Below the pieces are notes generated by a model. That model ran no database searches and had not been told where the DNA came from. It saw nothing but the letters and a program-made list of their open reading frames with translations. From Micromussa lordhowensis (taxonomy: Eukaryota > Cnidaria > Anthozoa > Scleractinia > Lobophylliidae), in contig CAXHUQ010001507.1 in the NCBI GenBank assembly GCA_964020085.1, positions 124,001-188,000 on the forward strand: a stretch of 64,000 nt of DNA, in the 5' to 3' direction. The translations under genes were made by a program, and so were the position numbers. This document shows, piece by piece, positions 48,644-60,225 of this stretch (position 1 is the first letter of the stretch; each line of letters opens with the position of its first letter).

Positions 48644-51600
48644 CAAAATGTTCTGCTAGGTTGGCACTTTGAGGAAATTTTAGTTAGGACGTGATGGCAT
48701 TGGCGCCAGGGTGTTTTTTCTGGCCTTCTTTTTGCAGTAGTTTCCCCTGGTCCCAACTTTGCAGAATTTCAGAAAACGCGCGCTGGGGGTCCCCTCGGCA
48801 AATTTGACATAGCTCGGGTTCACGGGCACTTTAAGAAGCGCGGTTTGCAGCAAAATGTTCTGCTAGGTTGGCACTTGAAGGAAATAGTAGTTAGGACATG
48901 GTGGCTTTGGCGCCAAAGTGTTTTTTCTGGCCTTCTCTTTGCAGTAGTTTCCCCTGGTCCCAACTTTGCAGAATTTCAGAAAACGCGCGCTGGGGGTCCC
49001 CTTGGCAAATTTGACATACCTCGGCTTCACGGGCACCTTAAGAGGCGCGGTTTGCAGCAAAATGTTTTGCTAGGTTGGCACCTTAAGGAAATTTTACTTA
49101 GGACATGATGGCACAGGCGCCAGGGTGTTTTGTTCTGGCCTTCTTTTTCCAGTAGTTTCCCTGGTCCCAACTTTGCAGAATTTAAGAAAACGCGCGCTGG
49201 GGGTCCCCTTGGAAAATTTGACATAGCTCGGCTTCACGGGCACTTTAAGAAGCGCGGTTTGCAGCAAAATGTTCTGCTAGGTTGGCACTTGAAGGAAATT
49301 TTAGTTAGGACATGATAGCATTGACGTCAGGGTGTTTTTTCTGGCCTTCTTTTTGCAGTAGTTTCCACTGGTCCCAACTTTGCAGAATTTCAGAAAACGC
49401 GCGCTGGGGGTCCCCTTGGCAAATTTGACATAGCTCGGCTTTACGGGCACTTTAAGAGGCGCGGTTTGCAGCAAAATGTTTTGCTAGGTTGGCACTTCAA
49501 GGAAATCATATCCTAGTTAAAACATGATGGAATTGGCGCCAGAGTGTTTTTTCTGGCCTTCTTTTTGCAGTAGTTTCCCCTGGTCCCAACTTTGCAGAAT
49601 TTCAGAAAACGCGCGCTGGGGGTCCCCTTGGCAAATTTGACATAGCTCGGCTTCACGGGCACTTTAAGAGGCGCGGTTTGCAGCAAAATGTTCTGCTAGG
49701 TTGGCACTTGAAGGAAATTCTAGTTAGGACATGATGGCATTGGCGCCAGGGTGTTTTTTTGGCCTTCATTTTGCAGTAGCTTCCCCTGGTCCCAACTTTG
49801 CAGAATTTCAGAAAACGCGCGCTGGGGGTCCCCTTGGCAAATTTGACATAGCTCGCCTTCACGGGAACTTTAAGAGGCGCGGTTTGCAGCAAAATGTTCT
49901 GCTAGGTTGGCACTTGAAGGAAATTATACTTAGAACATGATGGCATTGGCGCCAGGGTGTTTTTTCTGGCCTTCTTTTTGCAGTAGTTTCCCCTGGTCCC
50001 AACTTTGCAGAATTTCAGAAAACGCGCGCTGGGGGTCCCCTTGGCAAATTTGACATAGCTCGGCTTCACGGGCACTTTAAGAGGCGCGGTTTGCAGCAAA
50101 ATGTTCTTCTAGGTTAACACTTTAAGGAAATTGTAGTAAGGATATGGTGGCATTGGCTCCAAAATTGTTTTTTCTGGCCTTCTTTTTGCAGTAGTTTCCC
50201 CTGGTCCCAACTTTGCAGAATTTCAGAAAACGCGCGCTGGGGGTCTCCTTGGCAAATTTGACATAGCTCGGCTTCACGGGCACTTTAAGAGGCGCGGTTT
50301 GCAGCAAAATGTTCTGCTAGGTTGGCAATTCACGAAAATTTTAGTTAAAACATGATGGCTTTGGCGCCAGGGTGTTTTTTCTGGCCTTCTTTTTGCAGTA
50401 GTTTCCCCCTAGTCCCAACTTTGCAGAATTTCAGAAAACGCGCGCTGGCGGTCCCCTTGGCAAATTTGACATAGCTCGGCTTCACGGGCACTTTAAGAGG
50501 CGCGGTTTGCAGCAAAATGTTCTGCTAGGTTGGCACTTTAAGGAAATTCTAGTTACGACATGATGGCATTGGCGCCAGGGTGTTTTTTCTGGCCTTCTTT
50601 TTGCAGTAGTTTCCCCTGGTCCCAACTTTGCAGAATTTCAGAAAACGCGCGCTGGGGGTCCCCTTGGCAAATTTGACATAGCTCGGCTTCACGGGCACTT
50701 TAAGAGGCACGCTTTGCAGCAAAATGTTTTGCTAGGTTGGCACTTTCAGGAAATTCTAGTTAGGACATGATGGCATTGGCGCCAGGGTGTTTTTTCTGGC
50801 CTTCTTTTTGCAGTAGTTTCCCCTGGTCCCAACTTTGCAGAATTTCAGAAAACGCGCGCTGGGGGTCCCCTTGGCAAATTTGACATAGCTCGGCTTCACG
50901 GGCACTTTAAGAGGCGCGGTTTGCAGCAAAATGTTCTGCTAGGTTGGCACTTCAAGGAAATCATATGCTAGTTAAAACATGATGGCATTGGCGCCAGGGT
51001 GTTTTTTCTGGCCTTTTTTTTGCAGTAGTTTCCCCTGGTCCCAACTTTGCAGAATTTCAGAAAACGCGCGCTGGGGGTCCCCTTGGCCAATTTGACATAG
51101 CTCGGCTTCACGGGCATTTTAAGAGGCGCGGTTTGCAGCAAAATGTTCTGCTAGGTTGGCACTTCAAGGAAATCGTCGTTAGGACATGATGGCATTGGCG
51201 CCAGGGTGTTTTTTCTGGCCTTCTTTTTGCAGTAGTTTCCCCTGGTCCCAACTTTGCAGAATTTCAGAAAACGCGCGCTGGGGGTCCCGTTGGCAAATTT
51301 GACATAGCTCGGCTTCACGGGAACTTTAAGAGGCGCGGTTTGCAGCAAAAATTTTTGCTTGGTTGGCACTTGAAGGAACTTGTAGTTAGGACATGATGGC
51401 ATTGGCGCCAGGGTGTTTTTTCTGGCCTTCTTTTTGCAGTAGTTTCCCCTGGTCCCAACTTTGCAGAATTTCAGAAAACGCGCGCTGGGGGTCCCCTTGG
51501 CAAATTTGACATAGCTCGGCTTCATGGGCACTTTAAGAGGCGCGATTTGCAGCAAAATGTTCTGCTAGGTTGCCACTTTAAGGAAATCTTAGTTAGGACA

Positions 51601-52200
51601 TGATGGTATTGGCGCCAGGGTGTTTTTTATGGCCTTCTTTTTGAAGTAGTTTCCCCTGGTCCCAACTTTGCAGAATTTCAGAAAACGCGCGCTGGGGGTT
51701 CCCTTGGCAAATTTGACATAGCTCGGCTTCACGGGCACTTTAAGAGGCGCGGTTTGAAGCAAAATCTTCTGCTAGGTTGGCACTTTAAGAAAATTTTATT
51801 TAGGACATGATGGCATTGGCGCCAGGGTGTTTTTTCTGGCCTTCTTTTTGCAGTAGTTTCCCCTGGTCCCAACTTTGCAGAATTTCAGAAAACGCGCGCT
51901 GGGGGTCCCCTTGGCAAATTTGACATGGCTCGGCTTTACGGGCACTTTAAGAGGCGCGGTTTGCAGCAAAATGTTCTGCTAGGTTCGCACTTGACGGAAA
52001 TTTTACTTAGGACATGATGGCATTGACGCCCGGGTGTTTTTTTTTGGCCTTCTTTTTGCAGTAGTTTCCCCTGGTCCCAACTTTGCAGAATTTCAGAAAA
52101 CGCGCGCTGGGGGTCCCCTTGGCAAATTTGACATAGCTCGGCTTCACGGGCATTTTAAGAGGCGCGGACTGCAGCAAAATGTTCTGCTAGATTGGCACTT

Positions 52201-55200
52201 TAAGGAAATCCTAGTTAAGACATGATGACAATGGCGCCAAGGTGTTTTTTCTGGCCTTCTTTTTGCAGTAGTTTCCCCTGGTCCCAACTTTGCAGAATTT
52301 CAGAAAACACGCGCTTGGGGTCCCCTTGACAAATTTGACATAGCTCGGCTTCACGGGCACTTTAAGAGGCGCGGTTTGCAGCAAAATGTTTTGCTAGGTT
52401 GGCACTTTAAGGAAATTTTAGTTAGGACATGATGGCATTGGCGCCAGGGTGTTTTTGCTGGCCTTCTTTTTGCAGTAGTTTCCCCTGGTCCCAACTTTGC
52501 AGAATTTCAGAAAACGCGCGCTGGGGGTCTTCTTGGCAAATTTCATATAGCTCGGCTTCACGGGCAGTTTAAGAGGCGCGGTTTGCAGCAAAATGTTTTG
52601 CTAGGTTAGCACTTTAAGAAAATCCTTGTTAGGACATGATGGCGTTGGCGCCAGGGTGTTTTTTCTGGCCTTCTTTTTGCAGTAGTTTCCCCTGGTCCCA
52701 ACTTTGCAGAATTTCAGAAAACGCGCGCTGGGGGTCCCCTTGGCAAATTTGACATAGCTCGGCTTCACGGGCACTTTAAGAGGCGCGGTTTGCAGCAAAA
52801 TGTTCTGCTAGGTTGGCACTTGAAGGAAATGCTAGTTAGGACATGATGGGATTGGCGCCAGGGTGTTTTTATTGGCCTTCTTTTTGCAGTAGTTTTCCCT
52901 GGTCCCAACTTTGCAGAATTTCAGAAAACGCGCGCTGGGGGTCCCCTTGGCAAATTTGACATAGCTCGTTTTCACGGGCACTTTAAGAGGCGCGGTTTGC
53001 AGCAAAGTGTTCTGCTAGGTTAGCACTTTAAGGAAATTTTAGTTAGGACATGATGGCATTGGCGCCAGGGTGTTTTTTCTGGTTTTCTTTTTGCAGCAGT
53101 TTCCCCTTGTCCTAATTTTGCAGAATTTCAGAAAACGCGCTCTGGGGGTCCCCTTGGCAAATTTGACATAGCTCGGCTTCAAGGGCACTTTAAGAGGCGC
53201 GGTTTGCAGCAAAATGTTTTGCTAGGTTTGCACTTTAAGGAAATCTTAGTTGGGCTATGATGGCATTGGCGACAGGGTGTTTTTTCTGGCCTTCCTTTTG
53301 CAGTAGTTTCTCCTGTACCCAACTTTGCAGAATTTCAGAAAACGCGCGCTGGGGGTCCCCTTGGCAAATTTGATATAGCTCGGCTTCACTGGCACTTTAA
53401 GAGGCGCGGTTTGCAGCAAAATGTTCTGCTAGGTTGGCACTTCAAGGAAATGGTTGTTAGGACATGATGGCAATGGCGCCAGGGTGTTTTTTCTCGCCTT
53501 CTTTTTGCAGTAGTTTCCCCTGGTCCCAACTTTGCAGAATTTCAGAAAACGCGCGCTGGGGGTCCCCTTGGCAAATTTGACATAGCTCGGCTTCACGGGC
53601 AGTTTAAGAGGCGCGATTTGCAGCTAAATGTTTTGCTAGGTTGGCACTTCAAGGAAATCCTAGTTAAGACATGATGACAATGGCGCCAGGGTGTTTTTTC
53701 TGGCCTTCTTTTTGCAGTAGTTTCCCCTGGTCCCAACTTTGCAGAATTTCAGAAAACGCGCGCTTGGGGTCCCCTTGACAAATTTGACATAGCTCGGCTT
53801 CACGGGCACTTTAAGACGCGCGGTTTGCAGCAAAATGTTTTGCTAGGTTGGCACTTTAAGGAAATTTTAGTTAGGACATGATGGCATTGGCGCCAGGGTG
53901 TCTTTGCTGGCCTTCTTTTTGCAGTAGTTTCCCCTGGTCCCAACTTTGCAGAATTTCAGAAAACGCGCGCTGGGGGTCTTCTTGGCAAATTTCACATAGC
54001 TCGGCTTCACGGGCACTTTAAGAGGCGCGGTTTGCAGCAAAATGTTTTGCTAGGTTAGCACTTTAAGAAAATCGTTGTTAGGACATGATGGCGTTGGCGC
54101 CAGGGTGTTTTTTCTGGTCTTCTTTTTGCAGTAGTTTCCCCTGGTCCCAACTTTGCAGAATTTCAGAAAACGCGCGCTGGGGGTCCCCTTGGCAAATTTG
54201 ACATAGCTCGGCTTCACGGGCGCTTTAAGAGGCGCGGTTTGCAGCAAAATGTTGTGCTAGGTTGGCACTTTAAGGAAATGCTAGTTAGGACATTATGGCA
54301 TTGGCGCCAGGGTGTTTTTATTGGCCTTCTTTTTGCAGTAGTTTTCCCTGGTCCCAATTTTGCAGAATTTCAGAAAACGCGCGCTGGCGGTCCTCTTGGC
54401 AAATTTGACATAAATCGGCTTCACGGGCACTTTAAGAGGCGCAGTTGGCAGCAAAATGTTCTGCTAGGTTGGCACTTTAAGGAAATCTTAGTTAGGACAT
54501 GATGGCGTTGGCGCCAGGTTGTTTTTTCTGGCCTTCTTTTTGCAGTAGTTTCCCCTGGTCCCAACTTTGCAGAATTTCAGAAAACGCGCGCTGACGGTCC
54601 CCTTGGCAAATTTGATATAGCTCTGCTTCACTGGCACTTTAAGAGGCGCGGTTTGCAGCAAAATGTTCTGCTAGGTTGGCACTTCAAGGAAATGGTAGTT
54701 AGGACATGATGGCAATGGCGCCAGGGTGTTTTTTCTGGCCTTCTTTTTGCAGTAGTTTCCCCTGGTCCCAACTTTGCAGAATTTCAGAAAACGCGCGCTG
54801 GGGGTCCCCTTGGCAAATTTGACATAGCTCGGCTTCACGGGCACTTTAAGAGGCGCGATTTGCAGCTAAATGTTCTGCTAGGTTGGAACTTAAAGGAAAT
54901 CCTAGTTAAGACATGATGGCATTGGCGCCAGGGTGTTTTTTCTGGCCTTCTTTTTGCAGTAGTTTCCCCTGGTCCCAACTTTGCAGAATTTCAGAAAACA
55001 AGCGCTGGGGGTCCCCTTGGCAAATTTGACATAGCTCGTTTTTACGGGCACTTTAAGAGGCGCGGTTTGCAGCAAAGTGTTCTGCTAGGCTGACACTTTA
55101 AGGAAATATTAGTTAGGACATGATGGCATTGGCGCCAGGGTGTTTTTTCTGGCCTTGTTTTTGCAGTAGTTTCCCCTGGTCCCAATTTTGCAGAATTTCA

Positions 55201-57360
55201 GAAAACGGGCTCTGGGGGTCCCCTTGGCAAATTTGACATAGCTCGGCTTCACGGGCACTTTAAGAGGCGCGGTTTGCAGCAAAATGTTTTGCTAGGTTGG
55301 CACTTTAAGGAAATTTTAAATAGGCCATGATGGCATGGGCGCCAGGGGGTTTTTTCTGGCCTTCTTTTTGCAGTAGTTTCCCCTGGTCCCAACTTTGCAG
55401 AATTTCAGAAAACGCGCGCTGGGGGTCCCCTTGGCAAATTTGATATAGCTCGGCTTCACTGGCACTTTAAGAGGCGCGGTTTGCAGCAAAACGTTCTGCT
55501 AGGTTGGCACTTCAAGGAAATCGTAGTTAAGACATGATGGCAATGGCGCCAGGGTGATTTTTCTGGCCTTCTTTTTGCAGTAGTTTCCCCTGGTCCCAAC
55601 TTTGCAGAATTTCAGAAAACGCGCGCTGGGGGTCCCCTTGGCAAATTTGACATAGCTCGGCTTCACGGGCACTGTAAGAGGCGCGGTTTGCAGCAAAATG
55701 TTCTGCTAGGTTGGAACTTGAAGGAAATTGTAGTTAAGACATGATGGCATTGGCGCCAGGGTTTTTTTTTCTGGCCTTCTTTTTGGAGTAGTTTTCCCTG
55801 GTCCCAACTTTGCAGAATTTCAGAAAACGCGCGCTGGGGGTCCCCTTGGCAAATTTGACATAGCTCGGCTTCACGGGCACTTTAAGAGGCGCGGTTTGCA
55901 GCAAAGTGTTCTGCTAGGTTGGCACTTGAAGGAAATCTTAGTTAGGACATGATCGCATTGGCGCCAGGCTGTTTTTTCTGGCCTTCTTTTTGCAGTAGTT
56001 TCCCCTGGTCCCAACTTTGCAGAATTTCAGAAAACGCGCGCTGGGGGTCCCCTTGGCAAATTTGACATAGCTCGGCTTCACGGGCACTTTAAGAGGCGCG
56101 GTTTGCAGCAAAATGTTTTGCTAGGTTGGCACTTCAAGGAAATGGTAGTTAGGACATGATGGCAATGGCGCCAGGGTGTTTTTTCTGGCCTTCTTTTTGC
56201 AGTAGTTTCCCCTGGTCCCAACTTTGCAGAATTTCAGAAAACGCGCGCTGGGGGTCCCCTTGGCAAATTTGACATAGCTCGGCTTCACGGGCACTTTAAG
56301 AGGCGCGATTTGCAGCTAAATGTTCTGCTAGGTTGGAACTTGAAGGAAATCCTAGTTAAGACATGATGGCATTGGCGCCAGGGTGTTTTTTCTGGCCTTG
56401 TTTTTGCAGTAGTTTCCCCTGGTCCCAATTTTGCAGAATTTCAGAAAACGGGCTCTGGGGGTCCCCTTTGGCAAATTTGACATAGCTCGGCTTCACGGGC
56501 ACTTTAAGAGGCGCGGTTTGCAGCAAAATGTTTTGCTAGGTTGGCACTTTAAGGAAATTTTAAATAGGCTATGATGGCATGGGCGCCAGGGTGTTTTTTC
56601 TGGCCTTCTTTTTGCAGTAGTTTCCCCTGGTCCCAACTTTGCAGAATTTCAGAAAACGCGCGCTGGGGGTCCCCTTGGCAAATTTGATATAGCTCGGCTT
56701 CACTGGCATTTTAAGAGGCGCGGTTTGCAGCAAAACGTTCTGCTAGGTTGGCACTTCAAGGAAATCCTAGTTAGGACATGATGGCATTGGCGCCAGGGTG
56801 TTTTTCTGGCCTTCTTTTTGCAGTAGTTTCCCCTGGTCCCAACTTTGCAGAATTTTAGAAAACGCGCGCTGGGGGTCCCCTTGGCAAATTTGACATAGCT
56901 CGGCTTCACGGGCACTTTAAGAGGCGCGGTTTGCAGCAAAATGTTTTGCTAGGTTGGCACTTTAAGGAAATCCTAGTTAAAAGATGATGGCATTGGCGCC
57001 AGGGTGTTTTTTCTGGCCTTCTTTTTGCAGTAGTTTCCCCTGGTCCCAACTTTGCAGAATTTCAAAAAACGCGCGCTGGGGGTCCCCTTGGCAAATTTGA
57101 CATAGCTCGGCTTCACGGGCACTTTAAGAGGCGCGGTTTGCAGCAAAATGTTCTGCCAGGTTGGCACTTTAAGGAAATTTTAGTTAAGACATGATGGCAT
57201 TGGCGCCAGGGTGCTTTTTCTGGCCTTCTTTTTGCAGTAGTTTCCCCTGGTTCCAACTTTTCAGAATTTCAGAAAACGCGCGCTGGGGGTCACCTTGGCA
57301 AATTTGACATAGCTCGGCTTCACGGGCACTTTAAGAGGCGCCGTTTGCAGCAAAATGTTT
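52201..57360. repeat. Subarray of 6- and 7-monomer copies
   Basis: CCTAGTTAAGACATGATGAC recurs from about 52208 to 53657 and CTTGTTAGGACATGATGGCG from about 52623 to 54072, both at 1,449 bp (7 monomers), with a few single-base differences. TTCAAGGAAATGGT with GGCAATGGCG is at 53441, 54683 and 56133, spacings 1,242 and 1,450 bp. CAGCTAAATG recurs near 54860 and 56310. TAGGCCATGATGGCATGGG near 55321 matches TAGGCTATGATGGCATGGG near 56565, 6 monomers plus 2 away. The CTCGTTTT variant recurs at about 2,070 bp (10 monomers). Confidence 0.85.
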
Positions 57361-58397
57361 AGTTAGGTTGGCACTTCAAGGAAATTGAAGTTAGGACATG
57401 ATGGCATTGGCGCCAGTGTGTTTTTTCTGGCCTTCTTTTTGCAGTAGTTTCCCCTGGTCCCAACTTTGCAGAATTTCAGAAAACGCGCGCTGGGGGTCCC
57501 CTTGGCAAATTTGACATAGCTCGGCTTCACGGGCACTTTAAGAGGCGCGGTTTGCAGCAAAATGTTCTGCTATGTTGGCACTTGAACGAAATTGTAGATA
57601 GAACATGATGGCATTGGCGCCAGGGTGCTTTTTCTGGCCTTCTTTTTGCAGTAGTTTCCCCTGGTCCCAACTTTGCAGAATTTCAGAAAACGCGCGCTGG
57701 GGGTCCCCTTGGCAAATTTGACATAGCTCGGCTTCACGGGCACTTTAAGAAGCGCGGTTTGCAGCAAAATGTTCTGCTATGTTGGCACTTGAACTAAATT
57801 GTAGTTACGACATGATGGCATTGGCGCCAGGGTGTTTTTTCTGGCCTTCTTTTTGCAGTAGTTTCCCCTGGTCCCAACTTTGCAGAATTTCAGAAAACGC
57901 GCGCTGGGGGTCCCCTTGGCAAATTTGACATAGCTCGGCTTCACGGGCACTTTAAGAGGCGCGGTTTGCAGCAAAATGTTCTGCTATGTTGGCACTTGAA
58001 CGAAATTGTAGATAGAACATGATGGCATTGGCGCCAGGGTGCTTTTTCTGGCCTTCTTTTTGCAGTAGTTTCCCCTGGTCCCAACTTTGCAGAATTTCAG
58101 AAAACGCGCGCTGGGGGTCCCCTTGGCAAATTTGACATAGCTCGGCTTCACGGGCACTTTAAGAAGCGCGGTTTGCAGCAAAATGTTCTGCTATGTTGGC
58201 ACTTGAACTAAATTGTAGTTACGACATGATGGCATTGGCGCCAGGGTGTTTTTTCTGGCCTTCTTTTTGCAGTAGTTTCCCCTGGTCCCAACTTTGCAGA
58301 ATTTCAGAAAACGCGCGCTGGGGGTCCCCTTGGCAAATTTGACATAGCTCGGCTTCACGGGCACTTTAAGAGGCGCGGTTTGCAGCAAAATGTTCTG
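57361..58397. repeat. Tandem dimer duplication (414 bp)
   Basis: Two alternating monomers, one with TTGAACGAAATTGTAGATAG and one with TTGAACTAAATTGTAGTTAC, repeat with a period of 414 bp (2 x 207). The first is at about 57570 and 57984 and the second at about 57777 and 58191. Both are preceded by the rare CTATGTTGGC. Pairs look identical over the landmarks compared. This is the shortest block copy in the window. Confidence 0.85.
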
Positions 58398-60225
58398 CTA
58401 GATTGGCACTTCAAGGAAATGCAAGTTAGGACATGATAGCATTGGCGCCAAAGTTTTTTTTTCTGGCCTTCTTTTTGCAGTAGTTTCCCCTGGTCCCAAC
58501 TTTGCAGAATTTCAGAAAACGCGCGCTGGGGGTCCCCTTGGCAAATTTGACATAGCTCGGCTTCACGGGCACTTTAAGAGGCGCGGTTTGCAGCAAAATG
58601 TTCTGCTAGGTTGGCACTTTAAGGAAATTTTAGTTAGGACATGATGGCATTGGCGCCAGGGTGTTTTTTCTGGCCTTCTTTTTGCAGTAGTTTCCCCTGG
58701 TCCCAACTTTGCAGAATTTCAGAAAACGCGCGCTGGGGGTCCCCTTGGCAAATTTGACATAGCTCGGCTTCACGGGCACTTTAAGAGGCGCGGTTTGTAG
58801 CAAAATGTTCTGCTAGGTTGGCACTTTAAGGAAATTTTAGTTACGACATGATGGCATTGGCGCCAGGGTGATTTTTCTGGCCTTCTTTTTGCAGTAGTTT
58901 CCCCTGGTCCCAACTTTGCAGAATTTCAGAAAACGCGCGCTGGGGGTCCCCTTGGCAAATTTTACATAGCTCGGCTTCACGGGCACTTTAAGAGGCGCGG
59001 TTTGCAGCAAAATGTTCTGCTAGGTTGGCACTTCAAGGAAATTTTAGTTAGGACATGATGGCATTGGCGCCAGGGTGCTTTTTCTGGCCTTCTTTTTGCA
59101 GTAGTTTCCCCCTGTCCCGACTTTGCAGAATTTCAGAAAACGCGCGCTGGTATTTGACATAGCTCGGCTTCACGGGCACTTTAAGAGGCGCGCGTTCCAG
59201 CAAAATGTTCTGCTAGGTTGGCACTTTAAGGAAATCTTAGTTAGGAGATGATGGCATTGGCGTCAGGGTGTTTTTTCTGGCCTTCTTTTTGCAGTAGTTT
59301 CCCCTGGTCCCAACTTTGCAGAATTTCAGAAAACGCGCGCTGGGGGTCCACTTGGCAAATTTTAGATAGCTCGGCTTCATGGGCACTTTAAGAGGCGCGG
59401 TTTGCAGCAAAATGTTCTGCTAGGTTGGCACTTCAAGGAAATTTTAGTTAGGACATGATGGCATTGGCGCCAGGGTGCTTTTTCTGGCCTTCTTTTTGCA
59501 GTAGTTTCCCCCTGTCCCGACTTTGCAGAATTTCAGAAAACGCGCGCTGGTATTTGACATAGCTCGGCTTCACGGGCACTTTAAGAGGCGCGCGTTCCAG
59601 CAAAATGTTCTGCTAGGTTGGCACTTTAAGGAAATCTTAGTTAGGAGATGATGGCATTGGCGTCAGGGTGTTTTTTCTGGCCTTCTTTTTGCAGTAGTTT
59701 CCCCTGGTCCCAACTTTGCAGAATTTCAGAAAACGCGCGCTGGGGGTCCACTTGGCAAATTTGACATAGCTCGGCTTCACGGGCACTTTAAGAGGCGCGG
59801 TTTGCAGCAAAATGTTCTGCTAGGTTGGCACTTCAAGGAAATTTTAGTTAGGACATGATAGCATTGGCGCCAGGGTGTTTTTTCTGGCCTTCTTTTTGCA
59901 GTAGTTTCCCCTGGTCCCAACTTTGCAGAATTTCAGAAAACGCGCGCTAGGGTCCCCTTGTCAAATTTGACATAGCTCGGCTTCACGGGCTCTTTAAGAG
60001 GCGCGGTTTGCAGCAAAATGTTCTGCTAGGTTGGCACTTCAAAGAAATTATAGTTAGGACATGATGGCATTGGCGCCAGCGTGTTTTTTGTTGCCTTCTT
60101 TTTGCAGTAGTTTTCCCTGGTCCCAACTTTGCAGAATTTCAGAAAACGCGCTTTGGGGGTCCCCTTGGCAAATTTGACATAGCTCGGCTTCACGGGCACT
60201 TTAAGAGGCGCGGTTTGCAGCAAAA
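58190..60225. repeat. Block copy A, partner of 62095-63731, containing an extra 400-bp dimer
   Basis: This stretch matches 62095-63731 marker by marker: GGCACTTGAAC monomer, GATTGGCACTTCAAGG with GCAAGTTAGG, GTAGCAAAATG, GGGTGATTTTTCTGG, the 14-bp deletion monomer, GGAGATGATGG with GGCGTCAGGG, CGCGCTAGGGTCC and ACGCGCTTTGGGGG. The offset is 3,905 bp on the left and 3,505 bp on the right. The 400-bp difference is a second copy of a dimer (193 + 207 bp) present only here, at roughly 59061-59860. Confidence 0.9.
59151..59551 (+). repeat. 14-bp-deleted monomers (193 bp), two copies 400 bp apart
   Basis: CGCGCTGG is joined directly to TATTTGACATAGC at 59151 and 59551, lacking the GGGTCCCCTTGGCA part of the monomer core. 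A third copy has its junction at 63056. All three share the linked variants CCCCCTGTCCCGAC and GGGTGCTTTTTC, so they descend from one deleted monomer. The two copies here are 400 bp apart, the sum of a 193-bp and a 207-bp monomer. Confidence 0.9.

Larger units (their letters stand above)
48454..48660 (+). repeat. Reference monomer of the 207-bp satellite
   Basis: This copy is exactly 207 bp and close to my hand consensus, so it is used for the monomer numbering (monomer position = coordinate minus 48453). It starts with TTGGCACTTTAAGG and ends with TTCTGCTAGG. The base content of the consensus is about 45 C and 56 G, with eight CpG dinucleotides: one in GGCGCC, three in ACGCGCGC, one in CTCGG, one in CACGGG and two in GGCGCGG. 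Cut sites predicted once per intact monomer include BssHII (GCGCGC), StyI (CCTTGG) and KasI/NarI (GGCGCC). Phasing is arbitrary because the array is tandem. Confidence 0.95.
46001..52200. repeat. Near-consensus satellite monomers with few block copies
   Basis: About 30 monomers, many differing from the consensus only in the variable segment. Two monomers share a 5-bp insertion (AAATCATAT) at 49506 and 50961, 7 monomers apart. One monomer at 50141 carries the GATATGGTGG marker typical of the 10-17 kb domain. Nothing but satellite was seen. Confidence 0.85.

Noticed and set aside
48454..48660. CENP-B box in the monomer
   Set aside because: The CACGGG segment offers the CGGG half, but TTCG is not at the required distance and the reverse strand has no match either. 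The consensus does not fit the NTTCGNNNNANNCGGGN pattern.
48454..48660. Pol III internal promoter (A and B boxes) or a tRNA/5S-derived repeat
   Set aside because: No B box-like GWTCRANNC is present, and near A-box matches have the wrong spacing. No tRNA or 5S fold was recognised.
48454..48660. Hammerhead ribozyme, as found in some satellites
   Set aside because: The CTGATGA core is absent; the CATGATG word has the wrong preceding base and no matching GAAA arrangement was found.
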